Source: Colletes latitarsis (Eukaryota; Arthropoda; Insecta; Hymenoptera; Colletidae). Taken from it: a stretch of 64,000 bases of DNA. Below the pieces are notes generated by a model that was not told the DNA's origin, searched no databases, and saw only the letters and a program-made list of their open reading frames with translations. The position numbers were made by a program, and so were the translations under genes. This document shows, piece by piece, positions 12,520-25,739 of the stretch. Positions within the stretch are counted from its first letter, which is position 1. Each line of letters begins with the position of its first letter. The stretch is taken from the NCBI RefSeq assembly GCF_051014445.1, contig NC_135147.1, positions 23,881,979-23,945,978 on the forward strand, in the 5' to 3' direction.

Positions 12520-15500
12520 TCTATTATAGTTATTCGGATAACCGGGTGCCGGATAATTCGAACAATACAGTAGCAGTTTTCTTGATTTTCCAATAAACCA
12601 TTCCTGGGATATAAAGCAATGCAGAGGTCGACATTCGTACGTTTCGTATTTTTTATCGTTTCAATTTGGTCGGTTCGTGAAAGTGACACGATATTAGCGT
12701 CGAAGACTATCGAGAAATTAACGTCGACAGTGTGCAGCGCTCGCACCTGCGCAGGTTTGACGGACCATTCACTTCGATATCGAAAAAATCCCACGTGCTT
12801 CGATCGGTTCGTGGGTTTATCGTGCTCGGAGTTGCGTATCGCACGTGCGTCTGGACCGATCGAAAGGTCGCGAGTGCGTTAATGGTAATGGCGAGATAGA
12901 GGGAAATTGGAAAAAAGGCCGCTTATGCGCCGCGGCGGACGTTTCGAAAGGTTTCGCGGCGAGAAAAATTATTGATATACCGCTCGAAAGGCCTTTGGAA
13001 AACGCGAATGCGCGCGATCGGGGCCGTTGCACTCGTTACGCGTCGTCTTTGCGCGCTGAACGACGTCTCGACGACAGTTTACCTATTGATTTAATTAAAC
13101 AGAAATTAATCGTCTCTCTCCATTCGCCTAAATTCATCGAAACACGTGAGGACAAATCTCATCGACATTTTGATGAGAGATTCGAGAACTCTAGTTGTTA
13201 CATTTCTATTTAATCAAACAGAACCACGTAGCTGAAAGAAACACTGCTTATTTTAACTAATTGAAAACGGAGAAGAGTAATATTTCTTTTGTGTACGTGC
13301 AAAAAAACTAATTTAGAAATATTAATCATTGTCTGACTGTATCGTACACATGTCCTTAATTCAACGCATCTATACGTACATCAATATAGAAGACATAAAC
13401 AAGGAAATAACTGACGTCCGCTCAGATATTATGCAATCGTTTAAATAATGATCATCTATCACCTCTTACAAATGGGATATTTCATAATACCCCACTTTCG
13501 TCTTTATATTAAAGTTTCATTTCATCGCGTGTTGCGTATCTAGGCAAAAAGAACATCTATCACATTTCTTACTTATAATCAATGACCATCGAACTACGTA
13601 AGATTTTTATCATTTGAAAAATCTCGAGTCTACCAATATCTCATCTACTACGTCGATCTAGCGAGAAAAATCTCTCGAGAAAATCATCGTTGTCCGTTTA
13701 CGTGTGCCGAGAGTAACAAAACATTTTTAAAGGAACCATAGATCACAATAAATGCATTCACCTTGAATCTCTACGCTAATGTATCGAACACAGCCGATGA
13801 ATGGACCGTGTCTCCGTGGCAGCGGAAGCGGTTATGCGAACAAATAAGCGTAGAGCGCGAATGTTCGCGATGGAATCACGGTGGACGCGTTTGTTCGCGT
13901 GTCTGGATTTTTCGCGACGACTTCCTTTCGCCGAATACACGCGATTCCGGAACAGTATCGTCGGAGCAGAGCCGACGTCCGACGTTTGCTCGCATGAGCA
14001 CGCATCGGAGTCGATATCAAATCCTCGCGCGGAACGAGCGCCGGACAGCGCGCACGTCGAGATGTCGTATCGCGTTTAAGACCCGTGTCACGTATTAGAG
14101 CCGAGAGACGGATTAAAATATCAAAGATTGCCCGCGGCCGACCGACTCGAATCGGCCTCTCGATCGCTGGGATCGCGGAACAATCGCGGCGCCGTACAGG
14201 GTAATCGCGGAAATTTATTTACATAGCTACAAGGAACATCGCCCAATCGACCATCTCCAATTTCGTACTAAAACTCTTACTGAACGGTCGCGACCGCATC
14301 AATTTAATCCATACTCGCCCATTTAGACGATACTTCGTTAAATGGGCAGCTTCGACCCCCTCCATACGACGTCCATTGCGTTTCTTCCGGAATTATTCGC
14401 TGGAGTACCGTTCGAATTATAGCGTGGAACACTCTTCCATTGTAAACAATATTGTGATTCGTTAATAACCATCATGGCAATCGATGGGTCCATGTAACTT
14501 TCAGGTTACATGCTAATATATCGACATTTTGCAACTTTATATTTAACTCAGAAAGATGGCCAGTGTTCGCTGGTTATTTGTTAAAAATTTCGGGGCAGCG
14601 AACAATATGGAAGATTCCCGCGCAGGGATGCGTGGATCGCGTAACCTGATGGATCAAAATAACAAAGGTGAGTGTCGTGTTGGCGATAGGTGAGAGGCCC
14701 ACGACCAATTGGGCACGAATGGGCAAGGGCACGGACGGGGAACGGTCGAAATAAGGGGGACAAAGAGCAACGAAGAGGGAATCGATCGATCATTAGCATA
14801 ATTTGTGTATGAGTGCCACCTGGAAGGTCGCGGGCACGGAGGATCGATGGCTCGCCCCGCGAACCCCCCTTTTTTTTCTCGCCGCGTCGTCTTTCTCTAG
14901 CCACTTTCTCCCTGGGTTCTGGGGCCCTTCTGGCTTCCTTTCCCGAAGGTATGCGACACGCCGGTGTTCCACGGCGACGGGACGGCGAGGAAAAACGGGT
15001 TCGTTGAAACGATCACGCCGGCGATCTCCTCGAAGAATCGTTCGGACAGAGACGAAGGAATTCTCTCCCCCTCCGGATACCCCAGTCCTGCTAGAAATCG
15101 TCTAGGATGTTCGCGCGTGTCCATTAAGGTAGAAACATATTTCTATCACGTCTTATTCGATATCGGCGAACATCCAATGCGAAACCCTTTATTGGGATGT
15201 ATCTTCGATATCGCCTAGCGTTTTTAAATTTCTCCTTGCATGCTCGACGAACACTTTTACGTACGTCGTTGCATTTTGTTTAGTTTTGAAATTTATGCTT
15301 CGTCTGGTATTACGACACTCGACAAACTCGTCACTCGTGGGACGCAATATGTATTATCCGTTCTATGAAACTTTTTGGAAAACTGTTACAGAGACGTTTA
15401 GATACTCAACAATTTTAACCAGCCAAATTTCAAGCTTAAAATTCTTCCTCATTTACTTACTTTCCAAAATTAAGAAGTCTTTACAGACAAAGATTAAAAA

Positions 15501-16600
15501 GATGAGCGTTTCCACGAATTAAGCGAGGGAGGATGTACGTGGCGCAAAACGACGTCGTACGGTCTGTGACGAATTTACGGCCGTGTAAGCGAAGCGTGTC
15601 GAAGCCTGCGCCATTGATAACGAACCCGACCTGCTTTGCCATCTAATTGTCGTTAAAAAATTCCCCGTTATCGGTGCACGGCGATTGATTTAATGTCTAA
15701 TCGATTGAATTTTATATTCGCTGGACACCGGTAGCCGCGTTTCCTCTGGAAAAATCCCCGGTTTTAAGGATTCGAGATTGGACGTTGCACAAGATCGTTA
15801 ATTTCCTCGATCGGCGCGGAAAGTTACCAACCGCGGGGATTTGCATATCGCGCCCGCGACTTAAAGGACGCTTTGCGTTCCAGAGAAAGTGCCAACCGTT
15901 ATCGCGAATAGACTCATTCTACGGCAGCTGCGGCGCTGGGTTATACTGCTCGTGGCTACCGTAATTTTTCCCCCGATAAGGTCTCGATCGGTGATTCCGT
16001 AAAACGGAAGAATAATTGAGACCCCTCGATCGCGATCATCGACGAACCGAATACAGTGGCGCGATACGAGATCCAACTTGGGAATGAGATTGTATCTGAA
16101 AGTCTATTCGTATTATACTCAGCTGTAAAACGATTTAACCTACAGTTAGATGTGTCCCAAATTTCAAATACCAAGTAAAATCAAATATGATAAATGAAGC
16201 GGGAGGAATGAACCAAAAGCAAAATTTAGAGTATATGAGAAACGATTATGGCGAGAACAAAACACACACGAGTATAGCGCGTGGCGCGTGGGTAGTCGAA
16301 CTTTTATAAAATCTGACGTCTACGTCCGTATTAATTAATTATGATTGCTTCGTGACGATTAAAATTATGTACGAACAAGCAGAGATTAGGTACATAATGA
16401 ATATCGGACACGGTGGAGGATGGAGCAGGACATTTAACACGAATAAATTTTAACCATGCTTATATAGCTAATTAGTCAAGTTATCTATTCGTTATTTAAC
16501 GAAACAAGAATTTCGCAGCATTGGACGTTAGAACGACTAAAAAAAATACTCGTCCACTGTACAAGTAATTCCCTCGTAAATCCCAGCTGACCCGAACAGA
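12520..16600. other. gene-free stretch
   Basis: Begins with a ttcggataaccgggtgccgg/ataattcgaa segment near 12531-12560 that looks like a decayed transposon end. A small inverted repeat catgtaac/gttacatg lies at 14491-14512. Otherwise I see nothing supported. Confidence 0.45.
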
Positions 16601-17700
16601 AAAATTGGCTATCGCAATTCACAGAAAAGGAACGGAGAAGTCCAGCGCTCGTCAGCCTTCGATTTCATCGCGTCGACGTCCGCGCGATAAATCAAAAAAT
16701 CCCCCGGAAAGGTCAAGGCGCTCGTTATCTCGCCGGGTAACAGTGTCCACCATTTTTACGAGCATCCGTGAATGCCTCTTCCATGGCGTTTCTTTCTCTC
16801 GTTTATTTTTTCGTGTCGGATAGAGATCCGCGGGGACATTAAATTCCACGCGAGGAGACGCATGCGTCGTGCACCTGCGTTTTCGCCGGAACGACGGAGG
16901 ACCCAGCGTCTCGGCGTCCGATGGACGCCAGACCCCCGGTCGCGGTAAGCCGAGACCTCGACGCGATCGTATATCAATCGCTATAGGTACATACGTTGCG
17001 CGAATAAATATAATTATAAGTAAGAGCAAGGCTGGACCACGCCCTGTCTCCGCTCTACTCTCTTTTTCTCTCTTCTCCCCCCCCCCTCCCATCCCAACGA
17101 GTGTGGCGTGCGTGTGCACGCGTGTATACGAGCACGCACGATATCCTTACGCTCTCTTTTCCCGCCTCTCGCTCGATCCCGTCTCCGTCTTTTCTCAATC
17201 GGTCCAGCTACGTCCGTCTCCTTTTCTCTCTACCTCTGTGTCTCCGTTTTGCTCCCTTTCCTTCTCCCGTAGCTTCTATCCGTCCCTCTCCGTTCAGCCT
17301 CTTCTTACCCGCGTCCAGACTCCGTCCGAACCCCCTCCAACCGCGCCATTTCTCTCTTTTTCCGCGATTTTCCTGCTCCGTCCTCCTCCAGCACGCGTGC
17401 TTCTCATTGAAAGCACCGTGCACCGCACGATAAATGGGTTTAGCTCCGGTTAAGTCCCTTTTCTCCTATCGTGCACACGCACACGAGCCTCGAGATGCGT
17501 CGGTGCGTGTGCGTCCAGCCACCCGGAGGCCGAGCTCCTACGGACGTCGCGAAATCCATGGACGATCGACTCCGATCGCCCGCGATGGGTGTGTTCTTGC
17601 TTTTAGACCGATGATTTCTAACCGCCGCGAGAAGAATTTCGCGAAACGCGCTACTTTCGACGTATCTCGCGGACAAGACGCCGATTATCTCGATGCTTAG
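16600..17700. other. CpG- and pyrimidine-rich patch
   Basis: About 17040-17400 is a long CT-rich tract on the plus strand (GA-rich on minus). It includes a CT/C8 run near 17060-17090 and an alternating purine-pyrimidine gtgcgtgtgcacgcgtgt segment near 17108. Such tracts can bind GAGA-type factors; function here is not shown. Confidence 0.4.
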
Positions 17701-17984
17701 TTTCAGATCGAATACTTCCATGCCCCGGGACCAAAGTCATTTTAAAATCTTAAAACGGTCGTTGAATATTAATGCAATTCATTTATATTGTATCGTACCG
17801 AAGAATTTCAGTCTTCGTTTTGCAGCCCTCTTACCGTTGTATTTATATTTATATTGTGGGCATGGTCGTAAGCCTGTTTGTCCTTTGCTCGACAGAGAGG
17901 CCAAATTGATTGAATTGTATTTTTAACGTGGAAGTTAATATTTCAATTATTATTCAAGGAATTTCGTCCGATTCGACGTTGGGC

Positions 17985-18312
17985 GAGTGTGTTATTACCA
18001 CGCATTGAAATCACTCGACCGTGATACTGTCATTCACCACGCATCGAAGTCTCCGGAGCGAAGCTTGGGTTAGTATTGTATTCATGATCTTATTATAGGA
18101 AATTACCCGTTTTATCGATACGAACTTTCGTTGCAGCATGCGAAGAGGTACTTCGCCTTAATACAAAATGTTTATTGAGTGTCTAATTTGTATAATACGT
18201 AGGTAGATTGTCACTCAACGGTTTTAGAACAGTTTCTAAATCTTGTATAAAACGGAAGTATGCAACTGGACGTTTTCGAGAAATATTTAATTGCAATGTG
18301 TAATATTTCTAT
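17985..18312 (+). repeat. dispersed repeat family, copy B
   Basis: Has two core starts (ccacgcattgaaatcactcg near 18000 and ccacgcatcgaagtctccgg near 18036). These are followed by gttagtattgtattcatgatcttatta and ttttatcgatacg, then further down agaacagtttctaaatcttg and tatgcaactgg, which align with copy E. No ORF; same orientation as the other copies. Confidence 0.55.
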
Positions 18313-18319
18313 TTTAGGA

Positions 18320-19920
18320 CGTGAGTAACTTATACCCGTTACACGTTACACCTTCGTATTTTCATACTATTTACGATCCTCATTCGATGTTACCAATTTT
18401 AAAGGTTAGTCGTATCAAGGATTTTATCACTGAACGCTCCCGGTAGTATTAAAGTAATAATAATGAACATTTATTTTACATAATGGGTGATAATAGCACG
18501 GCATCGTAACGGGATCGTTTCGGTGCAAAGGATATAATATTCTGCTCAATATAATTAGATACTCAACTGTAGCATTAACTGGTGAAACAAGGATCAGACT
18601 GATTTAAGAGGAAAGGGAGTCATCGGCAAGTAGAATATGGCCCGAGTCGTGTAATTTTTACTTAATTCGTGGTCTGACGATGGCTGACTAACATCCCTAA
18701 CCCAATATCGCTCGTAATTACTTCCGACAACTGATCTTTTTTTTTCTCCTGCAACACACGATAACTTTACTTTTTAAATGCTCCACATCGTTTTACAAAT
18801 TTAAAATCGTTGAAAATTACTACACGAGGAATAAAACTACGTATTTAATCCGTAATTTTTGGACGTAACTCGCGGTAGGTTCGATCCCATTCCTATTTCC
18901 CTTCCACAGCGTCGGTCTCAAAATACCAATATTCGTTAACGACGTCTTCGAACGGAGATGCAAAACGAGTCCATCCGCCAGAACAAGTATCCGACCCGTA
19001 AGTGTATAAATCAGGAAGAGAAACACCGATCGCGTATTTTGTAAGCGCGGCTGCTCATAGTCGTGCCGCGCTAACAAGATCGCGTTAAAGTAAACTGAGA
19101 AAAATCATTTACAAGCGAGCCGGGACCAGACGAGACACGGAGGATATTGCATATTCCCGGTAACGACGTGCGATCCAGTTGACAAAGAGGTTCTCCACGG
19201 CGCAGTGATCGCCTCGAGGACTCCAGATGCAAAAGGACGTCGACGGACGCGGAGGTTATCGTGACATAATCGCGAAGCCATTCGAGCGCCGATACAACGT
19301 CTCTTGCTCGTTCATAGGACGCGATTAGACGCGTCGGTTTTGGTATTGGCGCTCGTTGACCTCGGTTTCCGTTCGTTTCACCGGGAAAATCTAGCCTTGC
19401 GAAAACAGGAAGACTCGACGAATACAAACGGGCGTGGCAACCGTCACCATGATCCTCTTTTTTGGGCAAACAATCTAAAATAAATACATTTTTGACTTCG
19501 TTAAAGCTGTCGATTCAACGACCTTTAGTTCAATTCTAAATTTAATGGCTCGCTATACACGTTTTCGGAATAACTTAAAAATAGTTTTAAAATAGCTACA
19601 GGCATTTCTTAACAGGATGAGGCAACGAGTCTACATTGTTGACACGGCGCTCCAGATTTAAAGACTCGTTTTCGTGCCGAAGCTGCCTATGACGCTATAA
19701 TTAGTACTATATTATTAACCGATTCTCGTTGAATAACAACTTATAATTAATGTTAAATGTCAAACACACGCTACTCCGGAGAGCCGAACCTTGGAATCCT
19801 CGAGATTACTACGAGTTACTTCATCATTCTTTCGAGTTGGTCTTTTACTCCGAGCTCTGAAAGTACCGCGATTTAATTGCAGCAAATTGCACCTCTAAAC
19901 CAAGTGCTATCCATTATAAT
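18320..19920. other. gene-free stretch
   Basis: AT-rich to about 19060, then moderately GC-rich. A ggttcgatccc motif near 18877 matches a tRNA B-box in isolation but has no A-box or cloverleaf around it. Confidence 0.45.
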
Positions 19921-19924
19921 TTTT

Positions 19925-20410
19925 TATTTATCAGAGAAAAAGAATACTCCAGATTTCTTCGAGCTTAAAATACCACTTCTACGATTCGCAGCACGCACTT
20001 GTGATTTCCTATTTATCAATTAGAGCCTACACAATCTCTAAATTGGATAAGGAACGCTTCGACGGTCAAGATCGTCGAACACCCAGGTTCTTCGAGCATC
20101 GGAATATTATTAGTAGCATATTCCTATTCTAATCTTCGATCGCATTAATTTCTCACGTACGAAGAAAGAGACGCGACGATCTTCGAAGCGAATAATAAAT
20201 ACCTCGACAGCCGCGATCGTCGACCACCTAGGTTCTTCGAGCGTTAGAATATTAGCAGAATCCGCCTTGTCTAAACCACGCTGCTCGTCGTTCTAAATTC
20301 CCACTTATCGAAAAGAGACGTAACAATTTCTGAGGCGGATAAGAAATGCTTCGACAGTCGAGATCAACGGACACCCAGGCTCCACGAGAGTTAAAATATT
20401 TCAAGCACGC
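19925..20410 (+). repeat. degenerate ~146-bp tandem repeat, three clear units
   Basis: The block cttcgacggtcaagatcgtcgaacacccaggttcttcgagc-like sequence recurs at about 20057, 20202 and 20349 (spacing 145 and 147). A weaker fourth relative (ccagatttcttcgagctt) lies near 19950. The neighbouring gaaagagacgcgacgat / gaaaagagacgtaacaat pieces repeat with the same period. Confidence 0.55.
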
Positions 20411-21224
20411 GTTTCCTGGATCCCGACGAGAAAACGACCGACAAGTCGCGGGTTATCGAGACATAATCTCCAAGCCATTTCGACGTCCACGATCGCCAAG
20501 GCTAATCCAACGCGATCAAAACGAAACTAGATCCCGGCCGGAGCGTCGTCGCATCGATCAGTACGTCGATTTGCATGCGCGTTAACTTCCACGGGACGCT
20601 GTACGGATAACACGCCCGTCGAAAGGAAAGGAAAATCACCGACGAACGGATCGCGATTCCCACTAATTTGCAAGAAAGGATCCCGGTCGTCGGGATACTT
20701 CAAACACGGACGGACGGCTTCTCCCCCGTGGTCGTGAAATTGTTATTAAATCGCGCGCTGAATCTCCTATCGGTCGTGACTAGCGACAGTTATCGAACCC
20801 GACATTACGCGCCGAGAAACCAAACGTGCAATTTCCCAACACCGAGGCAAAATGGCTACGCGATTCTCGATCCTGGCGCGAGAACGTTATTTCCTCTCTC
20901 GGAACTATTTTACAATTCGCGCGTGAAAACCGAACAAAACGGAAACCCGACTATTTGACCGCCGTGGTAATTAATTTGCCAAGTGATTTAACGCGTCCAT
21001 GTGAACTGGAATTACGAGCGTTAAACGAAAGTGGAACATCCGGTTAGCGCGAAAACTTCGCGGTTAAAAATTCATTAACTTCACCGGGCTTGCCACTGTC
21101 AGCGCAAGTGATAAGGCATATAAATCGCATGGTCGGAGAAAGTAGGCGTTGGTGTTTCTAAATACCGTCTTTTTGCACCATTCGGGTCACTAATTAATTC
21201 CTTCAACGCGACGATGGGACCCCG

Positions 21225-21345
21225 TTGCCACGCATTGAAGTCACCGGAACCGACTTCGGTGTTAGTGTTACGTTCGTTTTATTACGTAAATACTGGTAAC
21301 CCACCTGTGACGTGGTTAATTAGCTTCGTGTTATAGGAAATTGTG
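21225..21345 (+). repeat. dispersed repeat family, copy C
   Basis: Core gccacgcattgaagtcaccgg at about 21229, then gttagtgttacgttcgttttattacg, matching the order seen in copies A and B. Homology fades after about 120 bp. Confidence 0.45.
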
Positions 21346-21739
21346 CCACAAAAAAGCGTTGCATACGACACGATGCTTGGTGTGATTAACATTGCATGGA
21401 ACGGTAAAGTGTAACTAGTTCAATGATATTTAATGATCTTTTTGATATTGTGACATTTGATGTTTTTAAAACCCTCGTTGGTTAATATTTTGTGTTTAAT
21501 AATAGTACAATGTGTGCCACGTTTATACATACTTTCTACTTTCCTATGTACAGTGGGTCAAAAAGTACAAATACTCTTTTTCCTTTTTTACTATTTCCTT
21601 GGAAATTCAGTGTTACTAGTTTATCTGAATTTCTATAAAATTACAGTGACTATTAAACACGTAACAATTAGTTACATTGAATCCAGTTGTCGACTAAGAT
21701 GTATATTCGGTAATGGAGGTAAAAACAACGAGATTTAGT

Positions 21740-24700
21740 TCTCGAACAGTTGCAAGTGCACCACGGTCGAGTAATCCGAATATCCCGTGCAGCGTAGCTC
21801 GCGATAATCGTTTCCATTCGTGGCGAACGTTCCGAGGAGCCTCCGTCGAGCAAATCACAGCCTATCTACAGCCCTAAATCGTCCAGAGAATTGAAACTGC
21901 AGGCAATCCAACGAGCCATTTACTTCCCGAGCCGCGGGTACGATACCATCCCGGTCGAATTCCAGCGAAATCTCGGCCAAAAACGATACCCTCGTCTCGC
22001 GGTAACGAGCGCGCGGCGTTAAAAAGCGTTCCACGCCCCTTTTCGTCCGTGCATGCGAGATCGCAATTGTCGCGGCTCGGTGAAACCGGCGGACGCATAG
22101 GGCGAAGCGCGAACGCGAAACGGAGACGACGAAGGCGCAACCGTCATAAATCAAAAGCATTCCACTCTTTACGGGGTGACGTAAGAAAAACAGCTGCTCG
22201 CGCGACGCGTACGAAGGCGTCGGATGATATGCATGAGGCGTGCTCGCGCGCGTACGAAGGCGTCCACGCGTCCCGCGATGGAACACGGAAAGTTACACAC
22301 GCGTGTAAAGCTCGTCGGGACGAACAATGCGCGAGATAGCACAAGGCTCGCTAATTCCAGCCGATTGTGCTCTCCTCTTGCGGCTGTCGTTCAACAGTCT
22401 GGAAGAAAAAGAGAGAGAAAAAATGAAAAGAGGAGCTTGACCGTGGATTCGTCCGGACAGCTGGCGTTCTCCCTTCCTCCGTCTCGTTGATTCCGTCCAG
22501 CGGAGTCAATTGTGCTCATCGGTGGAGAATGAAATACCGGTAGATTTTTTTCTTCTCCTCGCCTGAGACCCATGACCTCTTTCTCTCTCTCTCTCCTCGT
22601 CCCGTTTTGGGGATGTTCCGCCGCGTATTGTGTGTTGGCGAAGCTAGATTTGCACGCGTCCGAGCTGAATTGCGGATTGTGTCGGGGATATCCGCGCGTC
22701 GGACACCTCGCGGGAAAAGCGTGGCTGATTCCACGAACCGAGTGGGAGTGTCCTCGAGTCCTCCCGAGGAATCGGAGGAGGTCAGCTATTCCTAACCACC
22801 CGCACCATCGCGACGTCTCCGCTAACTTTTGCTTCGCAATTTTATTACGCGTATACGATTTCATTGTGGACGTCCTGATGCTTGGAGCGGCGTCCAGGAA
22901 GAAGCATTCGGTGGAATTCTTTGGACGATCGAGGCGAGGCAGAAACACACCCATGTCCGCTGACTATGAATAGGCAGATACTCGTGAGCACGGAGAAGCG
23001 GCCATGCGCGTTTTATATAAACGGAGCCACGCGCGGCGGCTCCAGCTTTCTCCGATTGAACGGAAGGCAGCTACGAAGCTGGTATCCGGTGTCTCCGAAA
23101 TCTCTCGCGAACTATCCCTGTAGAAAGGATGTCGGGAAAAATTAGTTTGTTGCAAAATTTCCAACCAATATCCGACCAGAACCTGTTCTTACGGCTGCTT
23201 CTTGTCTCGCGCGAGACGTTTCTGACAAGCTCGCGCCGATCAAAAGAATACAAATGGAACGATGGCTCCGGTAATGATAGAGCGGATGTCGTCTCCAAAC
23301 AAATGACTATCTATTATGGAGGTACATAGGATAATGCAAATACATCGATTTTCTTGAAACGGGACGTGTCTGCATGGCGCCACGTTAATTTGCAGGAAAC
23401 ATACCGTATCTTGGTATCTTCGATCTGCTAAGTGGGGGAATATTTTTTGTTACACTGAATAATGGTCGACTTTTTAGACAAAAATGCACGTTCCAACTTG
23501 TAGTGTAGTGATAACGAGACGAACATTTTCTAGTTTTTCAGTTCCTTAATTTCCTCTACACTATAAAGTACAGTTCTTGCTAACTCTTCGAGGCCGTCTC
23601 TTAAGAGCTGACCGTTTAAACAGCGCTACAACCTAGCTTCCAGAAATAGACTCATCTATTGACACGGACTTTAATCGCGAAAGCGTGAAACAACATATGA
23701 GAAACAATTGAAGACAGTGTATTACACATGGTGATTGAATAGCTAACGACTGTGTTGAAACTGCAAGGAATTTCTAACGATTTTGCTAATTTCTTTCTGG
23801 TTAAAATGCATCAGTGAATATCTCCGAAAACTGGCACGTAAGACGAAGCCTTCACTTGGCGCTGCCACCTCTCAGACTTCAAAAGAAGAAGTTTAATTAT
23901 CACTACGTCAACCTAAAGGTATCAAAAGACACCTTTGCATTCGGATGCAACTAACTATGGAAACGACCGAACTTAGAAAGTAATTTCAAGTTAAAGTTTT
24001 AGAAACAGTGTCGTGAAACTTCTCCTAAAATTGGATTTCAAAGTCAAATGGTTACTTTGGGGCCCGAGTTAGGCCCGCGCGAGGATTCCCCGCGAATCGT
24101 TTACGCGGGACGCGCGATCCCCGGGGTCAAGGAGTCTCCAGGTCGCGGAACGGAAGAGAGATGAACCGTTCTGGAACGGAGTTGCGCTCGCGCGCATTCC
24201 GAGTATCGACTCGCGTAAACAGCCGTTCACGCGTGTGCGTGCACGTGTCACTGGGTATTCCCCTTCCGTCGTTCCGGCTCGTCGGTGCGTCTCTGTCTCG
24301 TTTTAGCAGCTGGTTCTCCTTGCCTCTCCGTTCCTCTTAGCTAAGCATGGCCGAAGTGGCGTTCGAGTCTGTCTCTCGCGACCCGCGGTAAGCAAAGCAA
24401 ACGACCTTCCGTGGAATCTGGACAACCTGTCTGCCCGCCTGCAGCCGCCGAGACCAGGCCTGCACTTGTTCCAGCGCCGCGGCTCGTTCCTTCTCTTTCC
24501 CTCCGTCTTGGCTCTCTATCGTTCCTACAGTCCGTCTCGTTTCAAAGCGCGCTGCTAACTGCACCGAGGGTGTTCCGGGGCGACCCTTTACTTATCGTTA
24601 ACCGCTGGAACGCGCCGATGGGACGTATGAATGGAAACGCCGCGGAACCGTTTCACCTACGAGCCGCGGGAATTGAACCTAACAGTACGGAGAGGTTGCT

Positions 24701-24760
24701 GAACGGTGGCTCTCGAGAGTCCCGGTCCGCGAGTTCCCTTGGCTTTGTAGATTAGAGGAT
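21740..24760. other. two CpG-rich patches (21.9-23.0 and 24.06-24.76 kb) with AT-rich DNA between
   Basis: Contains a (CT)n tract at about 22577-22597. Open frames overlap on both strands and show no recognisable domain. They may be regulatory islands within the intron. Confidence 0.35.
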
Positions 24761-25149
24761 AGAGGATCGTGGAGATCTTCAACCGAGGAGTAATTCCACA
24801 ACGTCGTAACTTGGGATTCTTGGTCCATAGACGCCTATTACCGTAAGCGTATCGAAGATTCTAAGTATGGATAGTCAGATCGAGCGAGACGTTTCGATTC
24901 AGATCGACGTTACTGTGTTCCTTGTTTTAAACAAGACCAAACGTTAGGATATAGATCTAGGTGGTCATCGTCAGGTCTATAGAGATCTCAAGTTGACGTC
25001 ATAACATGACATTCTTGGATAGAAGATCCTGGGTTAAACTTGATAAATTAAAAAACATCCCTCGACTGTGTTTTACTTCCACGTTATCCCTCCATAACCT
25101 AACTACATTGACGTACTATCGAAGGACACTTGTTAGGTAGGTTATAGAC

Positions 25150-25172
25150 GTAAATGATAGTCTATCATTTAC
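25150..25172. repeat. palindrome with 11-bp arms and 1-nt centre
   Basis: gtaaatgatag, central t, ctatcatttac. It lies inside the 24.6-25.7 kb duplicated region. Confidence 0.85.
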
Positions 25173-25193
25173 AGCAAGTTGTCTACATGCTTG

Positions 25194-25267
25194 GTCTCAT
25201 GCCAGCTACTCATTTACTCATCGTCGGCTAGTCTCATGTCAGCCACTCATTTACTTGTCGTTGACTA
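25194..25267 (+). repeat. 37-bp minisatellite, two units
   Basis: Units 25194-25230 and 25231-25267 both start gtctcatg and contain ctcatttact; they differ at a handful of positions. Confidence 0.7.
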
Positions 25268-25739
25268 CTGAAACACGAGGATGAAACGCATAAATGGGAA
25301 TTGAACCTAACAGTGTGACAAGTTGCTCAACGATGGCTGTTCGAGTTCCTAGTTAGAGAGTCTCTCGATTAGTTTCTTATGAAAGTGTTTTCGCAGATTA
25401 AACAGATAGGGATCATCGATATTACACCTTGGCTGACGTGTACCTACAACTTGTTATAACTTAGGATTCTTGTATGATGGCTGCCATATTGCATAGAAAA
25501 TCCCATTTACAGACAAATTAAATTTTCTTCGACCTCCATAGGCTCAGTCTTAGATCGAAACAGTATCAGATAACGCTTGTTAGACAAACATATAAATGGA
25601 AATGAAACCTAACAAAGTTGCTAGTGAACAGCTGCTGGAGTTCCAGTCGTTTAGTTAACTTTGAATGAAACTGTTTTTATAGCTTTATCAGTGGTTAGTT
25701 GTTCTGGCTCGCGTTGTCATCCCTGAAACGAAGTACCCC

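Larger units (their letters stand above)
24600..25700 (+). repeat. old ~640-bp tandem duplication with smaller internal repeats
   Basis: The block gggaattgaacctaacagt plus gttgctgaacg/gttgctcaacg recurs at 24668 and 25296, and in weaker form at 25598. The block aacttgggattcttgg (24808) recurs as aacttaggattcttgt (25458). The shared offset of about 630-650 bp implies a tandem duplication followed by decay. No coding frame is shared by the copies. Confidence 0.5.

Noticed and set aside
18870..18895. ggttcgatccc as a tRNA B-box
   Set aside because: No A-box, acceptor stem or cloverleaf can be drawn around it; the same applies to gttcgattt near 7185 and ggttcgactcc near 59044.
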